64,000 bases of DNA from Bacteroidia bacterium (GCA_030426345.1 JAUHYU010000004.1:1-64000), one strand, 5' to 3'. Shown: positions 10,022 to 19,715, counted from the stretch's first letter. Program-made: numbers and translations. The notes: a model not told the origin generated them from the sequence alone.

Positions 10022-10039
10022 GGATTTTAGGGGCTTTTA
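10018..10039 (-). repeat. Dispersed motif copy overlapping the kinase start codon
   Basis: Read on the minus strand this is TAAAAGCCCCT followed by AAAATCCATGG, and the ATG inside CCATGG is the start codon of the FGGY kinase. Any constraint on the motif therefore coincides with translation initiation here. Confidence 0.7.
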
Positions 10040-10075
10040 CAGGCGACAAATCTATAAACAATTCCGCAGATCAAA

Positions 10076-11350
10076 TCACAACATCAACCCATGCTTTTCA
10101 GCATTATCGAGCAGATGTGCTTCTGCTTCTATCGACCACAAACCTCCATGTCGCTTGCATATTTCGTCCAACTCAGCAAAGATCGGCTGAGACTTTCCTT
10201 TTTCAGCGAAATCCTCAATATCCGTCAACTCAAAATTGAGATGCGTATAAATTAGTTTTTTACCACCAGGGATATTTGGCAAATTAAGCGTTGCTTCCGG
10301 CACAGTATTAAGTCCACCGATGTGCGTCACAAGCAGTGCCGGATTTACCAAACCTTTAGACATCAAATCCAATGACTCGATCATATCATCCGTATTACCA
10401 CCACTAGTTCCCACGATATGTGTGAATTGATAATGTGCATTATAAAAATTAAATTCTGCTTTGAAATTTGGATCAGAAGGGCCTGCAAAGAAATTCAAAC
10501 AACCGTCAAATCCGAGGATCGCATCTCCTTGCTCCACAACTGGCTTTACAGGGGCAAATACCAATACGTCATCATAACCTTTATCTTCTGTATATGATCT
10601 CAACTCAGCTGTCGGATCATCCATTTTTGCCGTGTTCAAATACTTGATCTCAACACCAAATTTCGATGCTTCTTCCTGACCAAGCAATGATTCTGCCCTG
10701 TTCAAACGATCATCGCTGATATCAGTAACTACTAAAAATTTCGGTCTTCTGTCACAGTGAATAATATAATCGATCGCCGCCAAACCCATCGGGCCAGCAC
10801 CTGCAAGAATAGCCATGTTACCTCCCTCTACAATTCCCATTTCATGGACATACGACCCATATTTTGTATGATAATGTGCGTGGAACGTCCCTGCAACGCA
10901 TGAATATGGCTCACTCAACGAAGCGGGAAAATATCCTTCGCCATCATACTGCAACAAGCAATTCATTTCCATCACTTCATTTGGAATGACGATGTAAGTT
11001 GCATCCCCACCTATGTTATGATAGGAATATCCCGGCGCGTCCAGACTTCCTTTATAATTCAAAGCCGGCTGAATGCTGAATTTTTTTCCCGGAGTAAATT
11101 TATCTTGCCATTTCTTACCCACCTGAAGAATCTCCCCAGCAAACTCGTGACCAACCATCACGGGTCTATCCGCAATGTCATTTGGTACACGCTTATGATC
11201 CGAACCTTGATTTGCCGCCTTATACGACGACATGCACAAACTATCACTCACCACTTTTGCCAATATTTCGTCATCGCCCATTACTGGAAGTTCGAATTCA
11301 TCCAGTCTCAGGTCATTTTTTCCGTGTAATCTTATCGCTTTTGTTTTCAT
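10076..11350 (-). CDS. Zn-dependent dehydrogenase, L-sorbose-1-phosphate reductase-like
   Basis: 424 residues of the medium-chain alcohol dehydrogenase superfamily. Seen: an N-terminal GroES-like domain with DSLCMSSYKAA and GHEFAGEIL (zinc/substrate region, about 36-76) and a Rossmann domain with LAGAGPMGLAAIDYI (about 180-195). The overall length and the long domain after the Rossmann fold are closer to SorE (sorbose-1-phosphate reductase) than to plain threonine or sorbitol dehydrogenases; this is recognition from memory of the family and is not certain. It would interconvert a ketose-phosphate and a polyol-phosphate with NAD(P)H. It lies 50 bases after the aldolase-SDR gene in the same operon. 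Confidence 0.75.
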   Translation of the reverse strand: MKTKAIRLHGKNDLRLDEFELPVMGDDEILAKVVSDSLCMSSYKAANQGSDHKRVPNDIADRPVMVGHEFAGEILQVGKKWQDKFTPGKKFSIQPALNYKGSLDAPGYSYHNIGGDATYIVIPNEVMEMNCLLQYDGEGYFPASLSEPYSCVAGTFHAHYHTKYGSYVHEMGIVEGGNMAILAGAGPMGLAAIDYIIHCDRRPKFLVVTDISDDRLNRAESLLGQEEASKFGVEIKYLNTAKMDDPTAELRSYTEDKGYDDVLVFAPVKPVVEQGDAILGFDGCLNFFAGPSDPNFKAEFNFYNAHYQFTHIVGTSGGNTDDMIESLDLMSKGLVNPALLVTHIGGLNTVPEATLNLPNIPGGKKLIYTHLNFELTDIEDFAEKGKSQPIFAELDEICKRHGGLWSIEAEAHLLDNAEKHGLML

Positions 11351-11400
11351 ATTTTTAGTTTCTTGTTTCTTAATGATATTAGGAACGTAACACCTTGTTC

Positions 11401-13374
11401 TTAGTTGAGCATCACCTGCCCACCTGACACAGGAACTGCTTGGCCGGTTTCATATTTCTGTTCGATGATATAGCTGATCGCCCGCATCACATCTTCTGGC
11501 TTGCAACCGCGATTCATTGGCACTTTACTTTCGTAGGCCGCTTTCATATCTTCCACAGTTTTGGCACCCGCTACTTTTCCTGCTTTCAGGTATTGTGCAA
11601 AAAGACCCCTTTCAGGATCTGACCACAAAGGTCCTTCAAAGAAATTGCCAGGACAAACAGCATTTACCTTGATATTCCAAGGCACTAATTCCAGTGCAAA
11701 AGATTGAGTCAGTCCTATACCACCAAATTTCCCTCCTGCATAAGCAAAATTCTTATTGCTGCCTTGCAAGCCTGATTTACTATTGACCTGAATCACATCC
11801 ATGTACATATTAGGATTGTAGTCATACTGCAATTTCATGGGTTTTATATAGTATTTCGTGGTGAGGTAGAAGCCTTTGTAATTGACTTCTGTAACCAAAT
11901 CAAAGTCCCTTTCTTCCAACTCGTGCAATGGCCCTGCACGCAATACTCCGGCATTGGAAATCAACAAATCCGACCCTCCAAATGCTTCAACCACCTCTTG
12001 AACAGACCGCTGCAAATCATCTGCGCTGGTAATATTCGCCTGGGTAAAAATCACTTTTCCTTTAAACCCATTGGCCTCTAGATTGCTGACAGTTTGGTTG
12101 CCAACTTCCGCATTCATGTCAATGACCTGAACGTGTGCCCCTTGTTGCAAAAGACCTTCCACAATACCTTTACCAAAACCCTGCGCTCCACCGGTTACGG
12201 TCGCAATTTTGTTTTCTATGGTAGCAGAAGCACCACTTTGATCTATCAAACCTTTTCGATATGATTCCACTTCCCATTCCTCAATGAACTTCACATCAGC
12301 AGGCTCCATAAAGTTTGGACCACCAAAATTCATGGAATAATGACCGATTTTAAGGATGTCTTCAAATACATCCAACGCAACATTTGCAGCATTGATGTTA
12401 TCGGCAGGGGCAATTACTCCTAGTCCTCTCACCACAATAATCTTCGGGTCATATCCGGAATTCTTACGAAATGCTTCCAATTTATGAGTGAAATCCTTGA
12501 GTACATTAGCAGGATTATTTCCTCCTTCAACCACCAAAGGTCTCGGCCCGCAAAACACGATGCCGTCTGGCGTAAATGGATTGATCAAATGCCCCATTTT
12601 TTCATCACTTTTGAGAAAGGCATCGATCAGGGTATTGTTGCGAATTTTAGCAAGTTTTAATTTCTTTACCGACAAGGCTGCACGAATCGCCGGAACAATC
12701 TCTGTAAAACTTTCGTGCAAGGGAAGTTCTTCAACTTTTATATCATTGGCGATCTTCTCTCTAATCTTCCCAATGATGGAATCGTATATTTCCCTGACCT
12801 CTTCGGTCGTCTCTGCTCCCACAAATAATCCATGGTTTTGCAAAAAGAATACCTGTGGGTATTTTCCGTGAATGGCGTGATATTTATCGTTCAGGTTTTC
12901 TATTTCCTTATATAAAATATAACCAGGAGTAATGTAAGGCACAAAAACCACCTCATTGCCAAACAAATCTTCTATGGATTTTTGGGCCTTTTTGGCACAA
13001 GTCACGGCATTGACGATCGTAGGGTGCATATGAACCACAAACTTATACTTGACAGCATGATGAACCGATGCCTCGACAGATGGACGCTGATTTAATTCAG
13101 GATGCAAGCGACTTTTGAGTAAATCAGATTTTACTTCGGCCTCGCGCTCAGCATCTATTTCACTATATTTTTTAATCTTCAGTTTGTCTAGTAATATCCG
13201 ATCCATGGCCACGTAGCCTTCTTCGCCGATTTTTCCCAATTCAAAACCACTGGCCTTCACGTGCATCACCTCGTTGTTTTTCACAGAAGTGTTGCCTCCG
13301 CTGGCAATGGTCAACTCCTTATTGCGTCCGTATTCTTGGGATATCGCTATTAAATCCTTTAATGCCTCTTTCAT
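11401..13374 (-). CDS. Bifunctional class II aldolase / short-chain dehydrogenase (RhaD-E/YuxG type)
   Basis: About 657 residues. The N-terminal class II aldolase/adducin domain has IASGGNTSVK and the zinc-binding VHMHPTIVNA plus FFLQNHGLFVG. The C-terminal SDR domain has VTGGAQGFGKGI (NAD binding), ISNAGVLR and the catalytic pattern S...YAGGKFG. In YuxG-like fusions the aldolase cleaves rhamnulose-1-phosphate to DHAP and lactaldehyde, and the SDR oxidises the aldehyde. The start is taken at the ATG at 13374, one base after the TAA of the PHP gene; a longer reading to 13464 would overlap it by 30 codons. A motif copy at 12972-12993 encodes KKAQKSIED inside the aldolase half. Confidence 0.88.
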   Translation of the reverse strand: MKEALKDLIAISQEYGRNKELTIASGGNTSVKNNEVMHVKASGFELGKIGEEGYVAMDRILLDKLKIKKYSEIDAEREAEVKSDLLKSRLHPELNQRPSVEASVHHAVKYKFVVHMHPTIVNAVTCAKKAQKSIEDLFGNEVVFVPYITPGYILYKEIENLNDKYHAIHGKYPQVFFLQNHGLFVGAETTEEVREIYDSIIGKIREKIANDIKVEELPLHESFTEIVPAIRAALSVKKLKLAKIRNNTLIDAFLKSDEKMGHLINPFTPDGIVFCGPRPLVVEGGNNPANVLKDFTHKLEAFRKNSGYDPKIIVVRGLGVIAPADNINAANVALDVFEDILKIGHYSMNFGGPNFMEPADVKFIEEWEVESYRKGLIDQSGASATIENKIATVTGGAQGFGKGIVEGLLQQGAHVQVIDMNAEVGNQTVSNLEANGFKGKVIFTQANITSADDLQRSVQEVVEAFGGSDLLISNAGVLRAGPLHELEERDFDLVTEVNYKGFYLTTKYYIKPMKLQYDYNPNMYMDVIQVNSKSGLQGSNKNFAYAGGKFGGIGLTQSFALELVPWNIKVNAVCPGNFFEGPLWSDPERGLFAQYLKAGKVAGAKTVEDMKAAYESKVPMNRGCKPEDVMRAISYIIEQKYETGQAVPVSGGQVMLN

Positions 13375-13375
13375 A

Positions 13376-14593
13376 TTAATTAGAAAAATAATGGTTAAAA
13401 ACTGCTGCACCAAGTGTCCTGAAATCTTCGATTTGATCGCGTTTGGCATTGCCCTTCGCATCAATATATCCTTCCTCCCCTTTTGCTCTTAAATATTGGT
13501 GCGCAGCAATGACACAGGCACCTAGATAAGAAATCTCTTTCAAATCATCATCGAGATCAATATGTCCTCGAGTATCCACTTTTAGTGGAATTAGTTCGGG
13601 TGTATTGTGCTCCGTTCCAAGTGTTATCACAAATCCATCTTCATGGAAAACTTGCACAAATTTCTTGAGTATGTGCAAGTCATTCCGCCCGGGAATCAGC
13701 TCTATTGAAAATATGTTTTTTGCTTTTAGCGTATCTCGCAATTTCTCAAAATCGCCTTCAAACTCTGTACAATTTCCATTTTTATCATCAAGTAAAACCG
13801 GATAACATGGAATCCCTCCCATGTTGATGATCACATCCATTACCTTGCTAATTTCCCAAAAAGCCGCATCACTTTCAGGCACGAAAGCCTTGCCGCCAGA
13901 CTTGAGCAACTTTCCACGAATTTCATTATCCAACGAATTTGTATCGTCCAGTGGAGACTCAACTGGTTTTCCGTAGAATATTTTTACCAACATATCTCTA
14001 CGCCCTTGATCCGATTCAAAAGTTGCGAACACCATTTCTCGTAATGCCTTGGCAATGTGTCGCTCACGAACCAGATCCTCAGCATACTTATCTTTAATTT
14101 CCTGATAGGAAAACCCAAATGGCGCATCGATTTCTTTCATAAATGCATTGAGTTTCTCCACCATCTGCTCCGTCTGTTTGTTACTTTCATCCTTTACGCT
14201 TTTCAGCAATTCTGCCGTAGATGCATCAGGATTTGATGGAAAATCAAGGCCTTTTCCACTAAAATAAGTCCGTCCGGGGTTGTTGGGATCATTGACACGG
14301 ATGCCATTCGCCTGCTCTTCTTTGAGCAATCCCATAAATTCTATATTGAAAAGTGGAAAAACATTGGAACCAACAGCAGCATCGTGAAATGGCTTGTGCC
14401 CGTCTGTCACGATAAAATCGTTAATGCCCACAGCGCGGATGTTTTCTTCCTTTGCCATAGCAAATATCTGTGGAATGCTATCAAAAGCGCTAAACGAAAA
14501 CGGAGTGTGGATGTGCCCATTGAGGTCATAAACCTTCCTACTTGCGTTTTTCAATAATGTTTCCTCATCGGGAAATGCTGTCAAAAAATTCAT
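13376..14593 (-). CDS. PHP-domain protein of unknown substrate
   Basis: 405 residues. Residues 23-36 read YDLNGHIHTPFSFS, the first metal motif of the PHP fold (HxH), and GTEHNTPE near residue 325 gives a late histidine. PHP proteins are metal-dependent phosphoesterases (histidinol phosphatase, YciV) or nucleases. Embedded in a sugar-phosphate operon it is more likely a sugar phosphatase or cyclic-phosphate hydrolase than a nuclease; that is inference. It is about 150 residues longer than typical stand-alone PHP phosphatases, with a charged helical middle region (140-200). It is packed one base upstream of the aldolase-SDR gene. Confidence 0.75.
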   Translation of the reverse strand: MNFLTAFPDEETLLKNASRKVYDLNGHIHTPFSFSAFDSIPQIFAMAKEENIRAVGINDFIVTDGHKPFHDAAVGSNVFPLFNIEFMGLLKEEQANGIRVNDPNNPGRTYFSGKGLDFPSNPDASTAELLKSVKDESNKQTEQMVEKLNAFMKEIDAPFGFSYQEIKDKYAEDLVRERHIAKALREMVFATFESDQGRRDMLVKIFYGKPVESPLDDTNSLDNEIRGKLLKSGGKAFVPESDAAFWEISKVMDVIINMGGIPCYPVLLDDKNGNCTEFEGDFEKLRDTLKAKNIFSIELIPGRNDLHILKKFVQVFHEDGFVITLGTEHNTPELIPLKVDTRGHIDLDDDLKEISYLGACVIAAHQYLRAKGEEGYIDAKGNAKRDQIEDFRTLGAAVFNHYFSN

Positions 14594-14605
14594 ATTATAT
14601 CTTAT

Positions 14606-15790
14606 TTATGTTTTTATCGAATTAGCAACTTCATGGATTTTGAGGCCTTTTTTCATGCTAATTTCACACACATACCCTAAGACGTGTGATACACCCTTGG
14701 CGGCTTCCTTACTGAATTCCTTGTCGGAATCACTTCTATTTCCATAGTCATCTGTAGCCTCAAACTTGGTGGCAGCAACAATGATTTTCAAAATATTATC
14801 ATACGGCAAATCATATTTACACGCCAGCTTCAACGCCCCGGCGAGCCTATCGTCGGGACTCAACTTGCGATAAAGATCCTGCCCCACCCGAAAAACTGTA
14901 TCTCCAAGTGCTTTGTTAGAAAATCTATAGAGCAAGTCGTCTATATGCAAAGTCAAATCCTCCTGGGTAAATTCCCCGGGATATTGTCTCAAAAGCGCAG
15001 CTGCAGCCTGCTCCATGGCAGCTCTGGCAGCATCATACACTTCCTTGTGAGCAATCGCCTCATTGATGTATTTCAAATCAGGCAACTTGGCAAAACCAAA
15101 ATATGCCACCGCCGCATGTCCCAGATTTTGAATGAACAATTTACGATCAACCCATGCTTTTATGTTTTCCTTTGGTGCCAATCCTTGCACTTCTGGAATT
15201 GGATTTCTAAAACCCTTTTTATCTAAAATCAAAGTGTTGTATGGCTCCGTGACAAGCACAAGCGGGTCATCCTTCAAAAGGTCTTCCGAAACTTCCGGTA
15301 CCGTTTTGCCGATATTGGTTTCTACAAGACCAACATATTTGTGAATGTCGAAAGAAGTAGAAAGATGCTTCTTTAGCTCCATTTCCATAAGTTGGCTTGC
15401 ATCCTTTAGGTTTTCAGCCAAAATTATGTCCAATGGATTTTGAGGCCTTTTACGCGCCCTTTCTTCCAAGCCAAGTGCCAATACCACAGCAACATCGGAT
15501 AATGATCTTTTACCTACAGAAGTAGCCAAAACATCTGCTGAGGCAATTTCATTGGCTACAGCATCACTGCTTTCCGAATACATTGCCCTTACATTTTTCA
15601 CCAATATTTCTGAATCGTTATCTTCACTTTTCACCAATATCTTGTACTGCCCTTTTTGATTGAGCAAATCAACCAGGTCTTGTTTGATGTCCAAAAAAAC
15701 CACCTCGTAGCCAGATCTGCTAAAAAGCTGAGCAACAAAAGCCCGACCGATTTTCCCGGCCCCAAACAACACCAGTTTCTTAGACCCCAA
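14606..15790 (-). CDS. Mannitol-1-phosphate 5-dehydrogenase-like protein
   Basis: 394 residues. The N-terminal Rossmann motif LVLFGAGKIGRAF (6-18), VGLVETNIGK and the helical C-terminal domain with LFIQNLGHAAVAYFG match the MtlD / polyol-phosphate dehydrogenase family, which oxidises a hexitol-phosphate to a ketose-phosphate with NAD. The only usable start is a TTG at 15790, because a TGA lies five codons upstream in frame. The gene overlaps the end of the E1 gene by 11 bases, so it is probably translationally coupled. Two motif copies lie inside (14631-14653 encoding KKGLKIHE, 15430-15452 encoding KRPQNPLD). No mannitol PTS or transporter is present in the window. Confidence 0.85.
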   Translation of the reverse strand: MGSKKLVLFGAGKIGRAFVAQLFSRSGYEVVFLDIKQDLVDLLNQKGQYKILVKSEDNDSEILVKNVRAMYSESSDAVANEIASADVLATSVGKRSLSDVAVVLALGLEERARKRPQNPLDIILAENLKDASQLMEMELKKHLSTSFDIHKYVGLVETNIGKTVPEVSEDLLKDDPLVLVTEPYNTLILDKKGFRNPIPEVQGLAPKENIKAWVDRKLFIQNLGHAAVAYFGFAKLPDLKYINEAIAHKEVYDAARAAMEQAAAALLRQYPGEFTQEDLTLHIDDLLYRFSNKALGDTVFRVGQDLYRKLSPDDRLAGALKLACKYDLPYDNILKIIVAATKFEATDDYGNRSDSDKEFSKEAAKGVSHVLGYVCEISMKKGLKIHEVANSIKT

Positions 15791-18248
15791 GCCTGCTTCT
15801 TCTCAAATGTTCTTTTGTAGAAAAATCGTTGGTTGGGGTATATCCTTCCAAAGGCAAAATCTTGGTATGAAAAGCATCCAAAATCCATGACTTCTGTGGA
15901 AAAAAGAATTCCTCCATTTCATAAGCCGGCGTAATCCAGTTTCTTGAACCAACCACAACAGGTGGCGCGTCAAGATAATCAAATGCATATTCTGAAATGC
16001 TTTGTGCCATTTCGTTCAAAACAGATCCACGCTCGCAAGCATCGCTTGCCAAAATAATCCTTCCGGTTTTCTTTACAGAATCGATCACCTTATCATAGTT
16101 AAAAGGAACAATGCTTCGCGCATCAATCACCTCTGCTTCTATTCCATGCTTTTCTTTCAGCTCTTTGGCTGCATCAATTGCCGTGTAAAGCGTTGACCCA
16201 ATCGTAAGGATCGTTACATCCTTGCCGGTCACTTTCACATCCGGATCACCGATTTCTATTTCATAATATCCTTCCGGAACCCCTGCTTCATGGAAAAGTT
16301 CGCCTTTGTCATACAATCTCTGACTCTCAAAAACGATCACAGGATCAGTGCCCTGCAAAGCCGAATTGAGCAATCCTTTGGCATCGTAAGGAGTTACTGG
16401 AAAAATAACTTTCAATCCAGGAATGTGCGCCACAAGCGAAGACCAATCTTGCGAGTGCTGAGCTCCATATTTCGATCCTACAGACACGCGCATCACTACA
16501 GGCAACTTCAGCAAGCCGCCACTCATCGATTGCCATTTGGCCAGTTGATTGAACACCTCATCGCCACAACGGCCCAAGAAATCGCAATACATGATCTCGG
16601 GAATTACCCGGCCGCCACACATGGCGTATCCTACAGCAGTTCCCATGATCGCCGCTTCAGATATCGGACTGTTGAATAATCGATTATAAGGCAATGCCTC
16701 AGTCAGACCACGATAAACTGCAAATGCTCCACCCCAATCCCTGTTTTCCTCGCCGTAGGCGATACAGGTTGGATCTTTATAAAAGCGATCAGCAATGGCC
16801 TCAAACAAGCCATCGCGCAATTGATAAGCTTTCATTTTTGAAACCTCCTTGCCATCTGGTGTCAGGCCAAATCGCTCCTTCTTGGCAATTTGTTGCACAC
16901 GGAGGTTTTCTTCATAAGGCATGTTGACTTCCGGCTCACGATCGTCAAATTTTTCCACTGAGCCATTCGAGAACATCACATCTTCAATTCCTTTAGGATT
17001 GGTATGAAGGTTCATGATCGGAGAAATCTCATCGCTCGAAGCCAACTTCAATGCTTTTTCAATCTTGACTACTGTTGCGGCCTTGATCTCATCTAAATCC
17101 GCTTGTGTACAGATTCCTGAAATCACCAACGAATGTCCATAATCCTTGATACTATCCACATTCTGCCATGCATCAATTTCCTCTTTGCTTCTGTAAGAAG
17201 AAGCATCTGATGGAGAATGACCGCTAAAACGATATGTCAAGGTATCTAAAAGAACAGGACCTTTCTTTTCTTCCAGAATTTGCTTTTTCCTTCTAAAGGC
17301 ATCGATCATTGCTAATGGATTGTAGCCATCAACGCGCTCAGCATGCATCTGGTGAGGTGCGAAAGCCGCCCCAACCCTTGCCAACACATCGTAGCCCATG
17401 GTTTCGCCACGTGTCTGACCGCCCATTCCGTATTGGTTGTTCATGAAATTGAAAATGATCGGAAGACCGCCTTGAAATTCACCTTCCCACAACATCCTGA
17501 ACTGATCCATGGAAGAAAATACCATTCCTTCCCAAACAGGACCACAACCCATGGAAGCGTCACCAATATTGGCAACGACAATCCCAGGTTTTTTATTTAC
17601 TTTCTTATACAATGCCCCACCTACAGCAATATCTCCAGAACCACCCACAAGGGCATTGTTTGGATACACCCCAAAAGGTGTGAAGAAGGCGTGCATCGAG
17701 CCGCCAAGGCCTTTGTTAAATCCATTTTCACGAGCAAATATTTCTGCCAAAGTTCCATAAAGCAAAAAATCTATGGCCAGATCATTAACTGATCCTTTAT
17801 GATCTTTCTCCACAGGTTTCAGGGTAGCGCCATCCCAATAACTTTGCATCACATCCATCAGCTGGCTGTCATTCCATTTATTGATGACAGAAAGTCCTTT
17901 GGCCAAAATTTCACCATGACTTCTGTGTGATCCGAATATGTAGTCATTCTCATCCAAGAGATACGCCATACCAACCGCAGAAGCTTCCTGTCCGATCGAA
18001 AGGTGTGCTGGGCCAGGGTGGTTGTAGGAAATCCCATTGTATTCGTTGCTGATCTTGATATCGTTGATCATACTTTCAAACTCACGGATGATCACCATGT
18101 GGCGATAGATGTTCATAAACTCATCTTTGGTATAGTTGAGTTTTTCGTCTTCAATAGATTTGTTGTATTGATTGACAGGAATTGGGTCCAATTTAATTAC
18201 ACTGGCTTTCCGTTCTACAGCGGGATCAATAAAGGTTACTTTTGGCAT
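15780..18248 (-). CDS. Fused alpha-beta 2-oxoacid dehydrogenase E1
   Basis: 822 residues. Residues 40-400 form the E1-alpha half (HRSHGEILAKG, NGFNKGLGGSMHAFF, FNFMNNQYGMGGQ), and from about 470 the transketolase-like beta half follows (YGEENRDWGGAF, SPISEAAIMGTAVGYA, RVSVGSKYGAQHSQD). The thiamine-diphosphate motif, normally GDG followed about 25 residues later by N, reads GDASMG at 229-234, with the expected FMNNQ at 268-272. The enzyme would decarboxylate a 2-oxoacid or acetoin-like compound and load the acyl group on the E2 encoded upstream. No E3 is encoded here, so a shared lipoamide dehydrogenase must be used. A motif copy sits at 15870-15890. Confidence 0.87.
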   Translation of the reverse strand: MPKVTFIDPAVERKASVIKLDPIPVNQYNKSIEDEKLNYTKDEFMNIYRHMVIIREFESMINDIKISNEYNGISYNHPGPAHLSIGQEASAVGMAYLLDENDYIFGSHRSHGEILAKGLSVINKWNDSQLMDVMQSYWDGATLKPVEKDHKGSVNDLAIDFLLYGTLAEIFARENGFNKGLGGSMHAFFTPFGVYPNNALVGGSGDIAVGGALYKKVNKKPGIVVANIGDASMGCGPVWEGMVFSSMDQFRMLWEGEFQGGLPIIFNFMNNQYGMGGQTRGETMGYDVLARVGAAFAPHQMHAERVDGYNPLAMIDAFRRKKQILEEKKGPVLLDTLTYRFSGHSPSDASSYRSKEEIDAWQNVDSIKDYGHSLVISGICTQADLDEIKAATVVKIEKALKLASSDEISPIMNLHTNPKGIEDVMFSNGSVEKFDDREPEVNMPYEENLRVQQIAKKERFGLTPDGKEVSKMKAYQLRDGLFEAIADRFYKDPTCIAYGEENRDWGGAFAVYRGLTEALPYNRLFNSPISEAAIMGTAVGYAMCGGRVIPEIMYCDFLGRCGDEVFNQLAKWQSMSGGLLKLPVVMRVSVGSKYGAQHSQDWSSLVAHIPGLKVIFPVTPYDAKGLLNSALQGTDPVIVFESQRLYDKGELFHEAGVPEGYYEIEIGDPDVKVTGKDVTILTIGSTLYTAIDAAKELKEKHGIEAEVIDARSIVPFNYDKVIDSVKKTGRIILASDACERGSVLNEMAQSISEYAFDYLDAPPVVVGSRNWITPAYEMEEFFFPQKSWILDAFHTKILPLEGYTPTNDFSTKEHLRRSRLGV

Positions 18249-18332
18249 TTTATTCTTTGTTTAATATGCTAATCTTATTTTTTTTAAATAACTGCATGGC
18301 ATCGCAAATCTATGCTGCGATCAAACACCAGT

Positions 18333-19667
18333 TTATTCTATAGTAATTTTTTCAATTTCATTTTTTATATCCTGCAAAAATCGCGCTGCAGGAGCACCAT
18401 CCAATGCCCTATGATCGAAAGAGAGCGACAATCCAATTTTAGGTATAAACCCAAAAATACCGCCTTCCAACTGCGCTGGTTGCTGTGTGATGGTATTCAC
18501 ACCGAGTATTCCTGCTTGTGGTGGATTTAGCACAGGAGTAAACATTTCAATTCCGAATCCCCCTAAATTGGTCATGGTAAACGTCGCCCCTTGCATTTTT
18601 TCAGGATCCAAATTTCCCTTTTGACACGCATTGGCCAATTCCTTGGCATTGGCAGACAAGCCTTCTATGGTTAGGTGATTGGCATTTTTAATTGTAGGCA
18701 CCATCAATCCGCGAGGTGTATCAACCGCAAAACCAAGATGTACATTGCTAAATGAACGAATGCTATCGCCCATGAAGTGGATGTTAATTTCCGGATTATT
18801 CATCAATGCCTTGACGGTCGCATAAGTTACCATATCGTTGATGGTAATATTATAGGCATACCCTTCAGCCATTTTCGCCTTGACAGCCTTACGGGCAGCC
18901 ATCATCTTCCTGGCATCGGCGCTGGTGTGCAAGGTCAACTGAGCCGTGTTGGCCAATGACTCGTACATGTTTTGTGCGATGATCTTTCTGATGTTCGAAA
19001 TCTTCTTATCTGTGAAATCATCAGCTAAAGTCACCGAAGGCATTTGTTTGACATCAGCAGCCAATATTTTACCTCCTGCTCCCGATCCTTTTGATGGTAG
19101 GGCAATATTTTCTTCAGCGGCAATTGCCCTGGCTAGTGGTGTCGCTTTTGGTTGGCTGGTAATTGCAGACTGCACATCACGCTCGATGATCCTTCCTTCT
19201 GGCCCACTGCCCGTTATTCCATCTATAGATATGCTTGCTTTATTGGCAAGGTTTTTTGCCCTTGGCGAAATTCCTGCACCCGAAACAGCAGTAGATACTT
19301 GCTGTGCTGCAACAGTTGTACTGCTTTCCTCCTTGCCTACCGACGAGGCATGGATTTCAGGGGCTTTTTCCTCAGTAGTTTCGCTACTAGGAGCTGAACC
19401 CCTAGGCAAGAAACCTTCAATCGACTCTCCTTCTGCCCCGATTACGGCGATGACATCCAATACCGGAATCTCGTCACCTTCTTCTGCAAATGTCGCCAAC
19501 AAAATCCCGTCAGCAGGCGCTTCTTGTTCAAAAGCTGCCTTGTCCGTTTCGTAAGAAAACAACAAATCACCTTTGTTGACTTTTTCGCCCTTCTGCACAA
19601 ACCATTCAGAAAAAATACAACTCTCAACTGATTGCCCTTGTCGGGGCATTATTACCGCTTCGGCCAT
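18333..19667 (-). CDS. Dihydrolipoamide acyltransferase E2
   Basis: 444 residues in three blocks: an N-terminal lipoyl domain with the lipoylated lysine in SYETDKAAFE (about residue 44), a linker rich in Ala/Ser/Glu, an E3-binding domain (ISPRAKNLANKASISI, about 130-165), and a catalytic CoA-acyltransferase core ending in SFDHRALDGAPAARFL with the HxxxDG active site. It accepts the acyl group from the E1 encoded next in the operon. It is the first gene of the operon and faces the GntR gene. A motif copy at 19348-19369 falls in the linker and encodes KAPEIHA. Confidence 0.92.
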   Translation of the reverse strand: MAEAVIMPRQGQSVESCIFSEWFVQKGEKVNKGDLLFSYETDKAAFEQEAPADGILLATFAEEGDEIPVLDVIAVIGAEGESIEGFLPRGSAPSSETTEEKAPEIHASSVGKEESSTTVAAQQVSTAVSGAGISPRAKNLANKASISIDGITGSGPEGRIIERDVQSAITSQPKATPLARAIAAEENIALPSKGSGAGGKILAADVKQMPSVTLADDFTDKKISNIRKIIAQNMYESLANTAQLTLHTSADARKMMAARKAVKAKMAEGYAYNITINDMVTYATVKALMNNPEINIHFMGDSIRSFSNVHLGFAVDTPRGLMVPTIKNANHLTIEGLSANAKELANACQKGNLDPEKMQGATFTMTNLGGFGIEMFTPVLNPPQAGILGVNTITQQPAQLEGGIFGFIPKIGLSLSFDHRALDGAPAARFLQDIKNEIEKITIE

Positions 19668-19715
19668 AATATTTGATTATAGATTTAAATATTGAGTGTA
19701 AAGCTAATTACATAT

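Noticed and set aside
18946-19554. 202-residue open frame on the plus strand opposite the E2 gene
   Set aside because: It mirrors the E2 linker and catalytic region in antisense, has no start context or family motif, and the E2 reading is unambiguous.
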